Origin: Acidovorax sp. 1608163
GTDB lineage: Bacteria > Pseudomonadota > Gammaproteobacteria > Burkholderiales > Burkholderiaceae_C
Reading direction: 5' to 3'
Assembly: GCF_003669015.1 (NCBI RefSeq)
Contig: NZ_CP033069.1
Coordinates: 2,056,501-2,120,500 of the forward strand
DNA length: 64,000 nucleotides
Shown one piece after another: positions 1 to 8,836 of this stretch. The notes under the pieces were generated by a model. It did no database searches. It saw nothing but the letters and a program-made list of their open reading frames with translations, and was not told where the DNA came from. A program made the translations under genes and the position numbers. Each line of letters begins with the position of its first letter. Positions within the stretch are counted from its first letter, which is position 1.

Positions 1-48
1 CCTACGGGTCACTTCAACATCAACAACACGCAGCACGACGTGTATTGA
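1..48 (+). CDS. C-terminal end of an unidentified protein (partial)
   Basis: An open frame enters the window from the left and ends with TGA at 46-48, giving a 15-residue tail PTGHFNINNTQHDVY. A bidirectional hairpin terminator follows at 124-162, as expected after a gene end. The tail is too short to identify; a solute-binding protein is possible but unproven. Confidence 0.45.
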   Translation, partial: PTGHFNINNTQHDVY

Positions 49-123
49 TGGCCCAAGCCACTGTGCGGCTTGCCCGCACGGTGTGCAGAAGTATCAGGGC
101 CCTGGCGTGAAAGCCAGGGCACA

Positions 124-162
124 AAAAAACACCGCAGGGTATCAAGCCCTGCGGTGTTTTTT
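124..162. terminator. bidirectional intrinsic terminator
   Basis: A 16-base arm at 124-139 (ending ACACCGCAGGG) pairs perfectly with 147-162 (CCCTGCGGTG then Ts) around a 7-base loop. The A-run on one side and T-run on the other let it act in both directions. It lies between the incoming plus-strand gene and minus-strand upp, which converge here. Confidence 0.85.
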
Positions 163-210
163 TATGGGACAGGGCCAGGTCTTCTACGCCTGCAGTGCAG
201 GCGCAGGGCC

Positions 211-840
<630 letters not shown>

Positions 841-944
841 GAGAAAACTTGTATTAGCGTGAAAAGGGCACAAAGGTGCAGCCCGTATTTTCTACCATTG
901 GGTAAAACCCGCGGCTTTGACTTGCGGCACGGATCGGGGTGGGG

Positions 945-1919
945 TCAATCGGCCAGAAAGCGGGCGTAGCGGGCCAGGTCCACATTGCCGCCGCTGATGA
1001 GCACGCCCACACGCTTGCCGCGCACATCCACACTGCCGTTGCACACCCCAGCAAAGGCGAGGGCGCCCGTGGGCTCCACCACCATCTTCATGCGCTCTGC
1101 AAAAAAGCGCAGGGCCTGCACCAGTTGCTCGTCGGTGGCGGTGACCATGTCTTCCACACCCTTGGCAATGATGGGGAAGGTGAGCTGTCCCAGGGCCTGT
1201 GTTTGCGCGCCGTCGGCAATGGTGTGGGGTGTGGCAATCTGCACGATGTGTCCGGCTTTGAACGACTGCTGCCCGTCGTTGCCCGCCTCGGGCTCCACGC
1301 CCACCAAGCGGCATTGCGGGGCCACGGCCTGCGCGGCCAGCGTGCTGCCAGCCAGCAGGCCGCCACCGCCCACGCAGACGAACAGGTAGTCCAGGTCGGG
1401 CACCTCGTGCAGCAGTTCCAGGGCGGCAGTGCCTTGCCCGGCGATGACGTGGGGGTGGTCAAACGGTGGCACCAGGGTCATGCCGCGCTCTTGCGCCAGG
1501 CGCTGGCTGATGGCTTCGCGGTCTTCGGTGTAGCGGTTGTAGGTCACCACCTGCGCGCCGTATTCGCGGGTGGCGGCCATTTTGGCGGCGGGTGCGTCTT
1601 CGGGCATGACGATGACGGCAGGCATGTCCAGCAGCCGGGCCGAAAGGGCGATGGCCTGGGCGTGGTTGCCTGCAGAAAACGCCAGCACGCCGCGCTCGCG
1701 CTGCTCGGGCGTGAACTGCTGCAGCGTGTTGTACGCCCCGCGAAACTTGAAGGCGCCGGTGCGCTGCAGGTTCTCGCACTTGAAGAAAATATGTGCCCCG
1801 GTGCTCTCGTCCGCACTGGTAGAGCGCAGCACTGGCGTGCGGTGGGCAATGCCCTGCAGCCGCTGGGCGGCTGCGGTGATGTCATCAAAGGTGGGCACAG
1901 GCAAGCGGGTCATGGTCAT
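945..1919 (-). CDS. threonine/serine dehydratase-like PLP enzyme
   Basis: Fold-type II PLP enzyme of 324 residues, of the short catabolic threonine/serine dehydratase group. The cofactor lysine is K58 in AFKFRGAYN and the phosphate-binding glycine loop GGGGLLAG is at about 184-191. There is no C-terminal ACT-like regulatory domain, unlike biosynthetic IlvA (about 500 residues). The start at 1919 (MTMTRLPVP) is preferred; 1913 (MTRLPVP) is an equally plausible ATG. It probably deaminates threonine or serine to the 2-oxo acid; serine racemase or hydroxyaspartate dehydratase activity cannot be excluded from sequence. Confidence 0.85.
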   Translation of the reverse strand: MTMTRLPVPTFDDITAAAQRLQGIAHRTPVLRSTSADESTGAHIFFKCENLQRTGAFKFRGAYNTLQQFTPEQRERGVLAFSAGNHAQAIALSARLLDMPAVIVMPEDAPAAKMAATREYGAQVVTYNRYTEDREAISQRLAQERGMTLVPPFDHPHVIAGQGTAALELLHEVPDLDYLFVCVGGGGLLAGSTLAAQAVAPQCRLVGVEPEAGNDGQQSFKAGHIVQIATPHTIADGAQTQALGQLTFPIIAKGVEDMVTATDEQLVQALRFFAERMKMVVEPTGALAFAGVCNGSVDVRGKRVGVLISGGNVDLARYARFLAD

Positions 1920-2123
1920 GAAAGGGGGCCTCCGCGCGAGCGGCTGGCCCGCGCACGACAAAACGCTGCAAACACTGTGCATCATAGGCATTGCACCAAC
2001 TGCGTGCAAAAAATGGGTTCTGGCGCCCGCAAACAGGGCGCAAGCAGCTATGAAATTTGAAGTCCTTCAAAGGACTGCTGGTTATACTGCAGACCTCCTT
2101 TTCCCCCCATGGGTCCTATTCTT

Positions 2124-2900
2124 ATGCAACAGTCTCGACGCATCTTTGCCCTGGGCTTTGGCCTGGTCGCCTCGCTTGGTTTTACCGTGGGGGCTTTGGC
2201 CCAAGGCACCCCGGCGCGGGAACTTACTGTCGCTTCCAGCGCCACTTACGCGCCCTTTGCGTTCGAAAACAAAGACAAGCAGATCGTCGGTTTCGACATC
2301 GACATCATCAACGCCATTGCCAAGCAGCAAGGGCTCAAGATCAAGGTCATCAACACCCCCTGGAGCGGCATTTTTGCGGCCCTGAACAATGGCGATGTGG
2401 ACCTGGTGATCTCCGGCGTCACCATCAACGACAAGCGCCGCCAAAGCTACGACTTTTCCAACCCGTACTTCGCGGCGCACCAGCTGATTGCCGTGCCCAA
2501 GAGCAGCACGGTGGCCACCCTCAAGGACCTGAACGGCAAGAAAATTGCCGTGGTGAATGCCTCGACGGCCGACGATGTGGCCTCGCGCGAGTTCGGCAAG
2601 ACCAGCCCCAACATCCGCCGCTTTGAAAGCACCCCGCTCATCATCTCCGAGCTGGCAGGTGGCGGCGTGGATGCCGCCATTGGCGACAACGGCGTGATTG
2701 CCTACCGCGTGAGCCAGAACCCCGCCCTCAAGACGGTGGAAGACCCCAGCTTTCCCGAAGAGGGCTTTGGCATTGTGGTGAAGAAGGGCGACAAGCCCCT
2801 GCAAGACAAGCTCAATGCCGGTCTGGCCGCCATCCGTGCCGATGGCAGCTATGGCGAAATCTACAAGAAGTGGTTTGCCAAGGAATACAAGGCCCGCTGA
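2124..2900 (+). CDS. amino-acid ABC transporter substrate-binding protein
   Basis: Periplasmic binding protein of the polar amino-acid family (SBP_bac_3). From 2124 it has 258 residues and starts MQQSRRIFALGFGLVASLG, a signal peptide ending near GALAQG. The family motif YAPFAFENKDKQIVGFDIDI and the GDVDLVISGVTI block are intact. An in-frame ATG at 2109 would add five residues; neither start has a strong ribosome-binding site. A hairpin at 2929-2951 separates it from the permease at 3021, so the binding protein may be made in excess. Substrate is probably a polar or basic amino acid. Confidence 0.9.
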   Translation: MQQSRRIFALGFGLVASLGFTVGALAQGTPARELTVASSATYAPFAFENKDKQIVGFDIDIINAIAKQQGLKIKVINTPWSGIFAALNNGDVDLVISGVTINDKRRQSYDFSNPYFAAHQLIAVPKSSTVATLKDLNGKKIAVVNASTADDVASREFGKTSPNIRRFESTPLIISELAGGGVDAAIGDNGVIAYRVSQNPALKTVEDPSFPEEGFGIVVKKGDKPLQDKLNAGLAAIRADGSYGEIYKKWFAKEYKAR

Positions 2901-2928
2901 TCGCTGCCTATGGGTTTGCCATGCACTG

Positions 2929-2951
2929 CGGCCGCGTTTGCGGCCGTTTTT
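2929..2951 (+). terminator. terminator or attenuator between binding protein and permease
   Basis: CGGCCGC (2929-2935) pairs with GCGGCCG (2940-2946) around GTTT, followed by TTTTT at 2947-2951. The stem is only 7 bp, so partial read-through into the permease gene is likely, a usual way to make more binding protein than membrane subunit. Confidence 0.65.
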
Positions 2952-3020
2952 GCTGGGGGCCTGAGGGAGCTCCTGGTGGGGCGCAACGCTATTTGCTACT
3001 GCTATTGATTGGGAGGGGTG

Positions 3021-3788
3021 ATGGAACCTGAACTGTGGTTTGGCTGGTTCCGGCCGGACATTCTGGTGGAGTACCGTGAGCTGTTTTGGCGCGGCGCGCT
3101 GATGACGCTGGGCATGACGGTGGTGTGTGTGCTGCTGGGCGGTACCTGGGGCCTGTTGCTGGCGCTGGCCCGGCTGGCCCAGGCACGTCATGCGCCGTGG
3201 AACTGGGTGTGCCGCTTCTTGCTGCGCTGGCCCTCGACGGTGTATGTGAGCTTTTTCCGGGGCACGCCGCTGTTTGTGCAAATTTTGCTGATGCACTTTG
3301 CGGTGATGCCGCTGTTCATCCACCCCGTGTCAGGGCTGCTGATTGATGGCGAGCTGGCGCGCACGCTCAAGCAAGAGCATGGGGCGCTGATCTCGGGCAT
3401 TGCAGCGCTCACGCTCAACTCGGCCGCCTACATCTCAGAGGTGTTCCGCGCGGGCATTCAGTCCATCTCCAAGGGGCAGTTTGATGCCGGGCGCTCGCTG
3501 GGCTTCACGCCCATGCAGGTGATGCGCTATGTGGTGCTGCCGCAAGCCTTTAGGCGCATGCTGCCGCCGCTGGGCAACAACATGATTGCGCTGCTCAAGG
3601 ATACGTCGCTGGTGTCAGCCATCGGCCTGGCCGAAATGGCCTACGCCGCACGCACGGTGGCGGGGGCTTATGCGCGGTATTGGGAGCCGTACCTGGCCAT
3701 TTCATTGGCCTACTGGCTCATGACGCTGGCGCTGACCACCGCCTTGCGGCGGCTGGAATACCACCTGGCGCGCAGCGATCGCAGCTAG
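3021..3788 (+). CDS. amino-acid ABC transporter permease
   Basis: Inner-membrane permease of the polar amino-acid family (HisM/GlnP type), 255 residues. The ATG at 3021 is chosen because GGGAGGGG sits just upstream at 3011-3018; a TTG at 3009 is the longer alternative. The first membrane segment is near residues 25-50 and the conserved FFRGTPLFVQI loop is visible. The EAA-type loop interacting with the ATPase is seen around SISKGQFDAGRSLGF. It forms a unit with the binding protein upstream, but no ATPase subunit follows: the next gene converges from the other strand 9 bp away. Confidence 0.9.
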   Translation: MEPELWFGWFRPDILVEYRELFWRGALMTLGMTVVCVLLGGTWGLLLALARLAQARHAPWNWVCRFLLRWPSTVYVSFFRGTPLFVQILLMHFAVMPLFIHPVSGLLIDGELARTLKQEHGALISGIAALTLNSAAYISEVFRAGIQSISKGQFDAGRSLGFTPMQVMRYVVLPQAFRRMLPPLGNNMIALLKDTSLVSAIGLAEMAYAARTVAGAYARYWEPYLAISLAYWLMTLALTTALRRLEYHLARSDRS

Positions 3789-3797
3789 TTTGACTTA

Positions 3798-4655
3798 TTA
3801 ACCCGCCGAATCGCTGAACCGCTGCAGTGGCGTGAGCGCAGGGAAGTTGCCCGCGCGCTTTTGCTTCATGGCGGTAACGGATTCGCGCACATGCTGGTTG
3901 CTCCAGATCGCGCCCTGCAGCCAGCCCATCTGGCGCAGGCTGTCTTCCACCGAATGGTCGCGGGCGTAGTGGATGGCCTGCTTGGTGCCCCAGATGGCCA
4001 CGGGTGGCTTGCTGGCAATCTCTTGCGCGCACTGAAGGGCTGCGGCCACCATGGCCTCTTGCGTGTCAAACACTTCGTTGACCAGGCCATACCCCTGGGC
4101 CTTGGCCGCACCCAGGCGGCGGCCGGTGTAGGCCAGCTCTTTCGCCACGCCCAGCGGGATGAGTTTGGGCAGGCGTTGCAGCGTGCCCACGTCGGCCACC
4201 ATGCCGATGTTGATCTCCTGGATGCAGAAGAACGCATCCTGCGTGGCGTAGCGGATGCAGGCGGCTGTCACCATGTCCACCGCGCCGCCGATGCAGCCGC
4301 CGTGGATTGCCGCAATGACGGGAATGCGCAGGTTCTCCAGCCGCGTGAAGGTGGCCTGCATGTCGGTCAGCAGGTCAAAAATGGCGGCGCGGCCCTCGGG
4401 GCTTTGGTCGTCCATGGTGATGGCGCCGCCAAAGGTTTCGAGCGCCATGCCCGCACTGAAGTGTTTGCCCGTGCTGCTGATGACCAGCGCCCGTGCCTCG
4501 CCCGCCTGGTGCAGGTGGGCCAGCACCGCGTCCAGCTCGCGCCAGAAGGTGGGGTGCATGGTGTTCAGGGCCTCTGGCTTGTTCAAAACCAAGTGAGCCA
4601 CCTGCGCGGTGGTGCTGAGGGTAAAGCAGGTGAGGGCGGTGATGTCGGTGTTCAT
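3798..4655 (-). CDS. enoyl-CoA hydratase/isomerase family protein, dienoyl-CoA isomerase-like
   Basis: Crotonase-fold protein of 285 residues, probably acting in beta-oxidation of unsaturated fatty acids. The oxyanion-hole region is IAAIHGGCIGGAVDM (about 115-128). The segment QEINIGMVADVGTLQRLPK carries E147 and D155, eight residues apart, the acidic pair that defines delta(3,5)-delta(2,4)-dienoyl-CoA isomerases rather than simple hydratases. This subfamily call is knowledge-based; plain enoyl-CoA hydratase is the fallback. It converges with the permease gene with only 9 bp between stops. Confidence 0.88.
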   Translation of the reverse strand: MNTDITALTCFTLSTTAQVAHLVLNKPEALNTMHPTFWRELDAVLAHLHQAGEARALVISSTGKHFSAGMALETFGGAITMDDQSPEGRAAIFDLLTDMQATFTRLENLRIPVIAAIHGGCIGGAVDMVTAACIRYATQDAFFCIQEINIGMVADVGTLQRLPKLIPLGVAKELAYTGRRLGAAKAQGYGLVNEVFDTQEAMVAAALQCAQEIASKPPVAIWGTKQAIHYARDHSVEDSLRQMGWLQGAIWSNQHVRESVTAMKQKRAGNFPALTPLQRFSDSAG

Positions 4656-4718
4656 GGCCTGACACTCTAGGGCGCCCGCCCGTTGCTGTTCGTCGCCTGG
4701 GCGACTTTGGGTTAAATT

Positions 4719-4766
4719 GGCCTCTAGCGCTTGAAATGAAAGCGCTGGAAGCTATTGTTTTAATAG
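4719..4766. repeat. dispersed two-arm intergenic repeat, copy 1
   Basis: GGCCTCTAGCGCTTGAAATG..AAGCGCT is followed by GAAGCTATTG..TTAATAGC: two adjacent inverted repeats, one built on AGCGCTT/AAGCGCT and the other on GCTAT/ATAGC. At least ten other copies occur in this window. The end of this copy runs directly into the heptamer array at 4766. Confidence 0.8.
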
Positions 4767-4820
4767 CGATTTGCGATTTGCGATTTGCGATTTGCGATTT
4801 GCGATTTGCGATTTGCGATT
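4766..4820. repeat. heptamer tandem array (GCGATTT)
   Basis: Seven perfect units of GCGATTT (4766-4814) plus six bases of an eighth. The array begins inside the terminal TAGCG of the dispersed repeat just before it. It is intergenic, upstream of the dienoyl-CoA isomerase-like gene, which reads away from it. Confidence 0.95.
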
Positions 4821-4845
4821 GGTGCTGGGCTGTCACGGGTGCCCG

Positions 4846-5014
4846 CTAGGGATGTCCTGCATAACCCTCGCGAGGCGGTGGTAGTGCGGGTCGGGATGGG
4901 CCACAAGGCATCTTTTTGCAGCCAATAGCGTGCTATTGGCAAGAAAAGCAACGCAGTGGATCGCCCGAAGCCGTGCTATCACAGTCCGCAGGGAGTTATG
5001 CAGGACATCCCTAG
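4846..5014. mobile_element. MITE-like imperfect palindrome, about 169 bp
   Basis: The ends match as inverted repeats over 20 bases: CTAGGGATGTCCTGCATAAC (4846-4865) and its complement at 4995-5014. Pairing continues with mismatches towards a perfect central palindrome GCCAATAGCGTGCTATTGGC at about 4920-4939. It encodes nothing convincing. No clear target-site duplication is seen. It sits between the heptamer array and the 3' end of the Gly/Cys-rich membrane gene. Confidence 0.7.
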
Positions 5015-5032
5015 GGCTTACCCGGCGTGGAC

Positions 5033-5869
5033 TCAATCGCCGCCCCCGCCGCAGCCACCTCCACAGCCACCCCCGTCGCCGCCGCCATCGCCTCCTCCAC
5101 CCCCTGCGCCGTCCGAGCTGTCGGCCCCGCCAAAGTCGCCCGAGCTACCGCTGTAGCTGCCGTCCGAAAAATCGGTGCCGCAGTAGGGGGAGCCGCCGCA
5201 GCCGCTGTTCGAGCTGGCCGCTGTGGTGCTCGGCGCGCCCGTCAGGCGGCAGTCGGGTACATAGTGGAACCCGTTGGGGATGGCGAACTTGGCATCCAGG
5301 GCAAACAGCAGGGGCAGGCGGCTGGGGGCCTTGGGGTCGATGGATTCTTCCTTGCAGGCCCAGAACCAGGCGCGCCGCAGGCCGTCGTTGTGCATGCCCC
5401 TGCGGCCCAGGGCTTCGGCTGGGGTGTGGTGCAAAAAGCGGCCCAGCGCATGGGTACACCACAGCTTGTAGGCCTGCGTGTGCAAGATGAATTCATGCCA
5501 CAGCACATCGACCGCCTGTGAGGGCATGGCCACAAACTGGCGGCTGCGCAGGCAGGCGAGAAAGAACTGCCGCAGGCCCCGTTCGACCAGCTCGCCATCC
5601 TTGGCGCTCAACTGCGGGTAGGCCTCGCGCAGTTTGCGCTGCAAAAAGCGGGGCAAGGGGGCTTCGCGGATGTAGCGCTCACGCGCTGCTGTGGTTCGCT
5701 GGATGCACAGCGCGGTTATCGCCACGGTGGCAATGAAATACAAGACCCAGTACCAGTGAGGGCGCCACAGGCCTGCGGCCACCCCGACAAAGCCCAGTAT
5801 CCAGCCCACGATGGCGGCGAACATGGGCAGCTGGCCCCAGCGCAGCAGTGCGATTTCGGTTTTTGTCAT
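5033..5869 (-). CDS. membrane protein with GRDP-like core and Gly/Cys-rich tail
   Basis: 278 residues. The N-terminal 60 residues hold two hydrophobic segments (about 15-35 and 40-57). A central region has VDVLWHEFILHTQAY, resembling the WH..hL...Y motif of glycine-rich-domain-containing proteins (PF07173-like) and of TIGR04222-type membrane proteins. From about residue 215 the protein becomes Ser/Gly-rich, with isolated cysteines, and ends GGGCGGGCGGGGD. RBS: GGAGGATCG just upstream of 5869. Function is unknown. The tail composition, with spaced Cys in poly-Gly, is very unusual and may be a site of processing or cross-linking (inference). Confidence 0.8.
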   Translation of the reverse strand: MTKTEIALLRWGQLPMFAAIVGWILGFVGVAAGLWRPHWYWVLYFIATVAITALCIQRTTAARERYIREAPLPRFLQRKLREAYPQLSAKDGELVERGLRQFFLACLRSRQFVAMPSQAVDVLWHEFILHTQAYKLWCTHALGRFLHHTPAEALGRRGMHNDGLRRAWFWACKEESIDPKAPSRLPLLFALDAKFAIPNGFHYVPDCRLTGAPSTTAASSNSGCGGSPYCGTDFSDGSYSGSSGDFGGADSSDGAGGGGGDGGGDGGGCGGGCGGGGD

Positions 5870-6069
5870 CGATCCTCCTTTGTTGTTGTTTTTGTTGGGA
5901 TCGATTCAACGCCTGTTTTGTGACGAATTGGTGACTGTCATATGGAAGTCACAGGTCTCCTGGTGGTGCGCTGCCCAAAGATTGGGTGGGCTGTAGCGCT
6001 GGGGATACACCGGGCAGCGCCTGCGCTGGCAACCGCCCGGGTTTTGCTGTGCACCGGCTTTGAGCGAAA

Positions 6070-7620
6070 TCAGCGCCGCTTGCCACTGCCGCCAAAAATG
6101 CTGCCCAGCACGCCGCGCAAAATCTCCTTGCCCAGCGTGGTGCCCATGGTGCGCACGGCAGACTTGGCCATGGTCTGGGCCAGGCCATCGCGTTTGCCAC
6201 CGCGTGGGCCGGTGGTGCCAAACAGCACGTCGTTGAGCCCGCCCAGCAGCCCTCCGCCCGCATCGGCTGGTGCTGCTGGGGTGCCAGGGCTGGATGTGCC
6301 ATTGGTGCCGTTGGTGCCCGTTGCAGGCGCCTGCGTTGTGGCTTCGTCGGTGCGGCCTTTGAGCTTTTCGTAGGCCGATTCACGGTCGATGGCCTTTTCA
6401 TACACGCCTGCCACCAGGGATTGCGCCAAGAGCGCCTGGCGCTGCGGTGGGGTGATGGGGCCCAACTGGCTGGCCGGGGGAAGCACAAACACACGCTCGG
6501 TCACGCTGGGGCGGCCCTTGGCGTCCAGAAAGCTCACCAGCGCCTCGCCCACGGCCAGCTCGGTGATGGCGGTTTCAATGTCCAGCCCGGGTTTTTGCCG
6601 CATGGTGGTGGCCGTGGCCTTCACGGCCTTTTGGTCGCGGGGGGTGAAGGCGCGCAGCGCGTGCTGCACGCGGTTGCCCAGCTGCGCCAGCACGCTGTCG
6701 GGGATATCGAGCGGGTTCTGCGTGACGAAATACACGCCCACGCCCTTGGAGCGCACCAGGCGCACCACCAGCTCAATGCGCTCAATGAGCACTTTGGGCG
6801 CTTCGTTGAACAGCAAGTGGGCTTCGTCGAAGAAGAACACCAGTTTGGGCTGCTCGGGGTCGCCGATTTCGGGCAATTGCTCAAACAACTCAGACAGCAT
6901 CCACAACAAAAACGTGGCATACAGGCGCGGCGCATTCATGAGCTTGTCGGCCGCCAGGATGTTGATGACGCCATGCCCATCCACGGTCTGCATGAAATCC
7001 TGGATGTTGAGCATGGGCTCGCCAAAGAACTGCGTGCCGCCTTGCTGCTCGATCTGCAGCAGCCCGCGCTGGATGGCCCCCACGCTGGCGGAGCTGACGT
7101 TGCCATACTCGGTGGTGAAGTCCTTGGCGTTGTCGCCCACATACTGCAGCATGGCCCGCAAGTCCTTGAGGTCCAGCAGCAGCAGGCCGTTGTCGTCGGC
7201 AATCTTGAACACCAGGTTGAGCACGCCCAACTGGGTTTCGTTCAGGTTGAGCATGCGGCCCAGCAGCAGCGGACCCATGTCGGAGATGGTGGCGCGCACC
7301 GGGTGGCCTTGCTCGCCAAACACATCCCACAGCGTGGTTGGGCAGGCCTGGGGCGCTGGCAAGTCCAGCCCGCGCTCTTTGAGCACGCCTGCCAGCTTGT
7401 CGCCGATCTTGCCGGGCTGGCTGGCACCGGTGAGGTCGCCTTTCACGTCGGCCATGAACACCGGCACGCCGATGCGGGAAAAATTCTCGGCCAGGGTTTG
7501 CAGGGTCACCGTCTTGCCGGTGCCCGTGGCGCCGGTGATGAGCCCGTGGCGGTTGGCCAGCCCTGGCAGCAGGTGGCATTCGGTGTCGGCGTGCTTGGCA
7601 ATCAGCATGGGGTCGGCCAT
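6070..7620 (-). CDS. HerA-like ATPase (DUF853 family)
   Basis: 516 residues starting [20 protein letters not shown], the usual N-terminus of this family; an in-frame extension upstream runs into a mobile palindrome and is rejected. Walker A GATGTGKT is at residues 30-37, the Walker B strand [12 protein letters not shown] near 250, and a conserved [17 protein letters not shown] stretch near 310. The family is annotated as HerA/FtsK-related DNA translocase of unknown role in bacteria. The C-terminal 60 residues are Gly/Ala-rich with [14 protein letters not shown] and a basic end. Likely cytoplasmic hexameric ATPase. Confidence 0.9.
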   Translation of the reverse strand: MADPMLIAKHADTECHLLPGLANRHGLITGATGTGKTVTLQTLAENFSRIGVPVFMADVKGDLTGASQPGKIGDKLAGVLKERGLDLPAPQACPTTLWDVFGEQGHPVRATISDMGPLLLGRMLNLNETQLGVLNLVFKIADDNGLLLLDLKDLRAMLQYVGDNAKDFTTEYGNVSSASVGAIQRGLLQIEQQGGTQFFGEPMLNIQDFMQTVDGHGVINILAADKLMNAPRLYATFLLWMLSELFEQLPEIGDPEQPKLVFFFDEAHLLFNEAPKVLIERIELVVRLVRSKGVGVYFVTQNPLDIPDSVLAQLGNRVQHALRAFTPRDQKAVKATATTMRQKPGLDIETAITELAVGEALVSFLDAKGRPSVTERVFVLPPASQLGPITPPQRQALLAQSLVAGVYEKAIDRESAYEKLKGRTDEATTQAPATGTNGTNGTSSPGTPAAPADAGGGLLGGLNDVLFGTTGPRGGKRDGLAQTMAKSAVRTMGTTLGKEILRGVLGSIFGGSGKRR

Positions 7621-7645
7621 TTGGGGTTTCCTCGGGGTACGGTCT

Positions 7646-7810
7646 AGGAGCCTGTCGGACTTGGAAATCGTCGGCTGTAAATCGACCGCAGCGGTCCATT
7701 TTTCACCGTCTTTTTGCCCCATAGCTGGGCTATGAGGCTGCAAATCCGGCAAAAACTGTCCTCGCTGGGGCCGATTTTCGCTTTCGACGCTCCAAGTCCG
7801 GCAGGCTCCT
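7646..7810. mobile_element. MITE-like imperfect palindrome, about 165 bp
   Basis: AGGAGCCTGTCGGACTTGG (7646-7664) is the inverted complement, with one mismatch, of 7792-7810. Inner pairing is imperfect and the centre is CATAGCTGGGCTATG (about 7721-7735). It lies in the divergent spacer between the HerA-like gene and yebC. It differs in sequence from the palindromes at 4846 and 12973, so it is a separate family. Confidence 0.7.
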
Positions 7811-7862
7811 CGCAAAAAGTAAAATCAGCAGGCTAGATTAAATCAATACAAAAGGATCTCTC

Positions 7863-8582
7863 GTGGCAGGACACAGTAAATGGGCGAATATCCAGCACCG
7901 TAAGGGGCGCCAGGATGAAAAACGCGGCAAGATCTGGACCCGCATCATTCGTGAAATCACTGTGGCGGCCCGTGCCGGTGGCGGCGATCTGTCTGCCAAC
8001 CCCCGCCTGCGCCTGGCGGTGGACAAGGCCAAGGCGGCCAACATGCCCGCCGACCGCATCAAATACAACATCGACAAGGCCACGGGCAACGCCGAAGGCC
8101 TGACCTACGAAGAAATCCGCTACGAAGGCTATGGCATTGGTGGCGCCGCCATCATGATCGACACCATGACCGACAACCGTGTGCGCACCGTGGCTGAAGT
8201 GCGCCACGCGTTCAGCAAGCACGGTGGCAATATGGGCACCGAGGGCTCGGTGGTGTTCCAGTTCAAGCACTGTGGTCAGCTGATTTTTGCCCCCGGCACC
8301 AGCGAAGACAAGGTGATGGAAGTGGCCCTGGAGGCGGGCGCGGAGGACGTGGTGACCGATGACGACGGCGCGGTAGAAGTGCTGACGGCCCCAGCCGACT
8401 TCGAAGCGGTGAAGAACGCCCTGGAGGCCGCAGGCCTGACGCCTGAGGTGGCCAGTGTGACCATGCGGCCTGAGAACACGATTGAGCTGACGGGCGACGA
8501 TGCCGCCAAGATGCAAAAGCTGCTGGACGTGCTGGAAGACCTGGACGATACGCAAGAGGTTTATCACAACGCGGCTCTGTGA
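7863..8582 (+). CDS. yebC: YebC/PmpR family transcriptional regulator or translation factor
   Basis: 239 residues with the invariant N-terminus [18 protein letters not shown], read from a GTG start at 7863. The three-domain YebC fold is full length: a helical N-terminus, an alpha/beta middle with [14 protein letters not shown], and a C-terminal part ending in [14 protein letters not shown]. Family members bind DNA or assist ribosomes at proline stretches; sequence alone does not decide. Followed by a 254-bp spacer before purD. Confidence 0.95.
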   Translation: MAGHSKWANIQHRKGRQDEKRGKIWTRIIREITVAARAGGGDLSANPRLRLAVDKAKAANMPADRIKYNIDKATGNAEGLTYEEIRYEGYGIGGAAIMIDTMTDNRVRTVAEVRHAFSKHGGNMGTEGSVVFQFKHCGQLIFAPGTSEDKVMEVALEAGAEDVVTDDDGAVEVLTAPADFEAVKNALEAAGLTPEVASVTMRPENTIELTGDDAAKMQKLLDVLEDLDDTQEVYHNAAL

Positions 8583-8836
8583 AGCTCCCCCTGAGGCGCT
8601 TCGCGCCTTCCCCCTCTCTCGCTGCGCTTCGCTTGCGGGAGGGGACGCCACCAGCGCACGGAGCGTTAGCGACACGGGAGTGTCTTGGCGGCCCTTGCGC
8701 GGTGGCACTGGCCTTGGCCGCGTCAGTTGCATCCTCCTGTTTGCGATGCGCGGTTCAGTGAATATCTGAGATTAATCCGGAATTTTGGCGGTCGGCAATA
8801 GTGCGTTGCAGCGCCAGGATTTCACTAAAGGTTCCT
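8583..8836. other. yebC-purD spacer with hairpin repeat
   Basis: No gene. Immediately after yebC there is GCTCCCCCTGAGGCGCTTCG then CCCCTCTCTCGC...GCGGGAGGGG (about 8610-8645), a hairpin-forming sequence of a kind often seen in Comamonadaceae spacers (recalled, not searched). A related GC-rich dyad follows purD at 10140-10190. The last 60 bases before purD are AT-richer and probably hold its promoter. Confidence 0.5.

Noticed and set aside
4766..4820. CRISPR array
   Set aside because: Units are 7 bp and directly joined with no spacers; it is a simple tandem repeat. The same holds for 50794-50880.
7621..7815. N-terminal extension of the HerA-like protein by 65 residues
   Set aside because: The extension translates the MITE-like palindrome at 7646-7810; [12 protein letters not shown] at 7620 is the conserved start.
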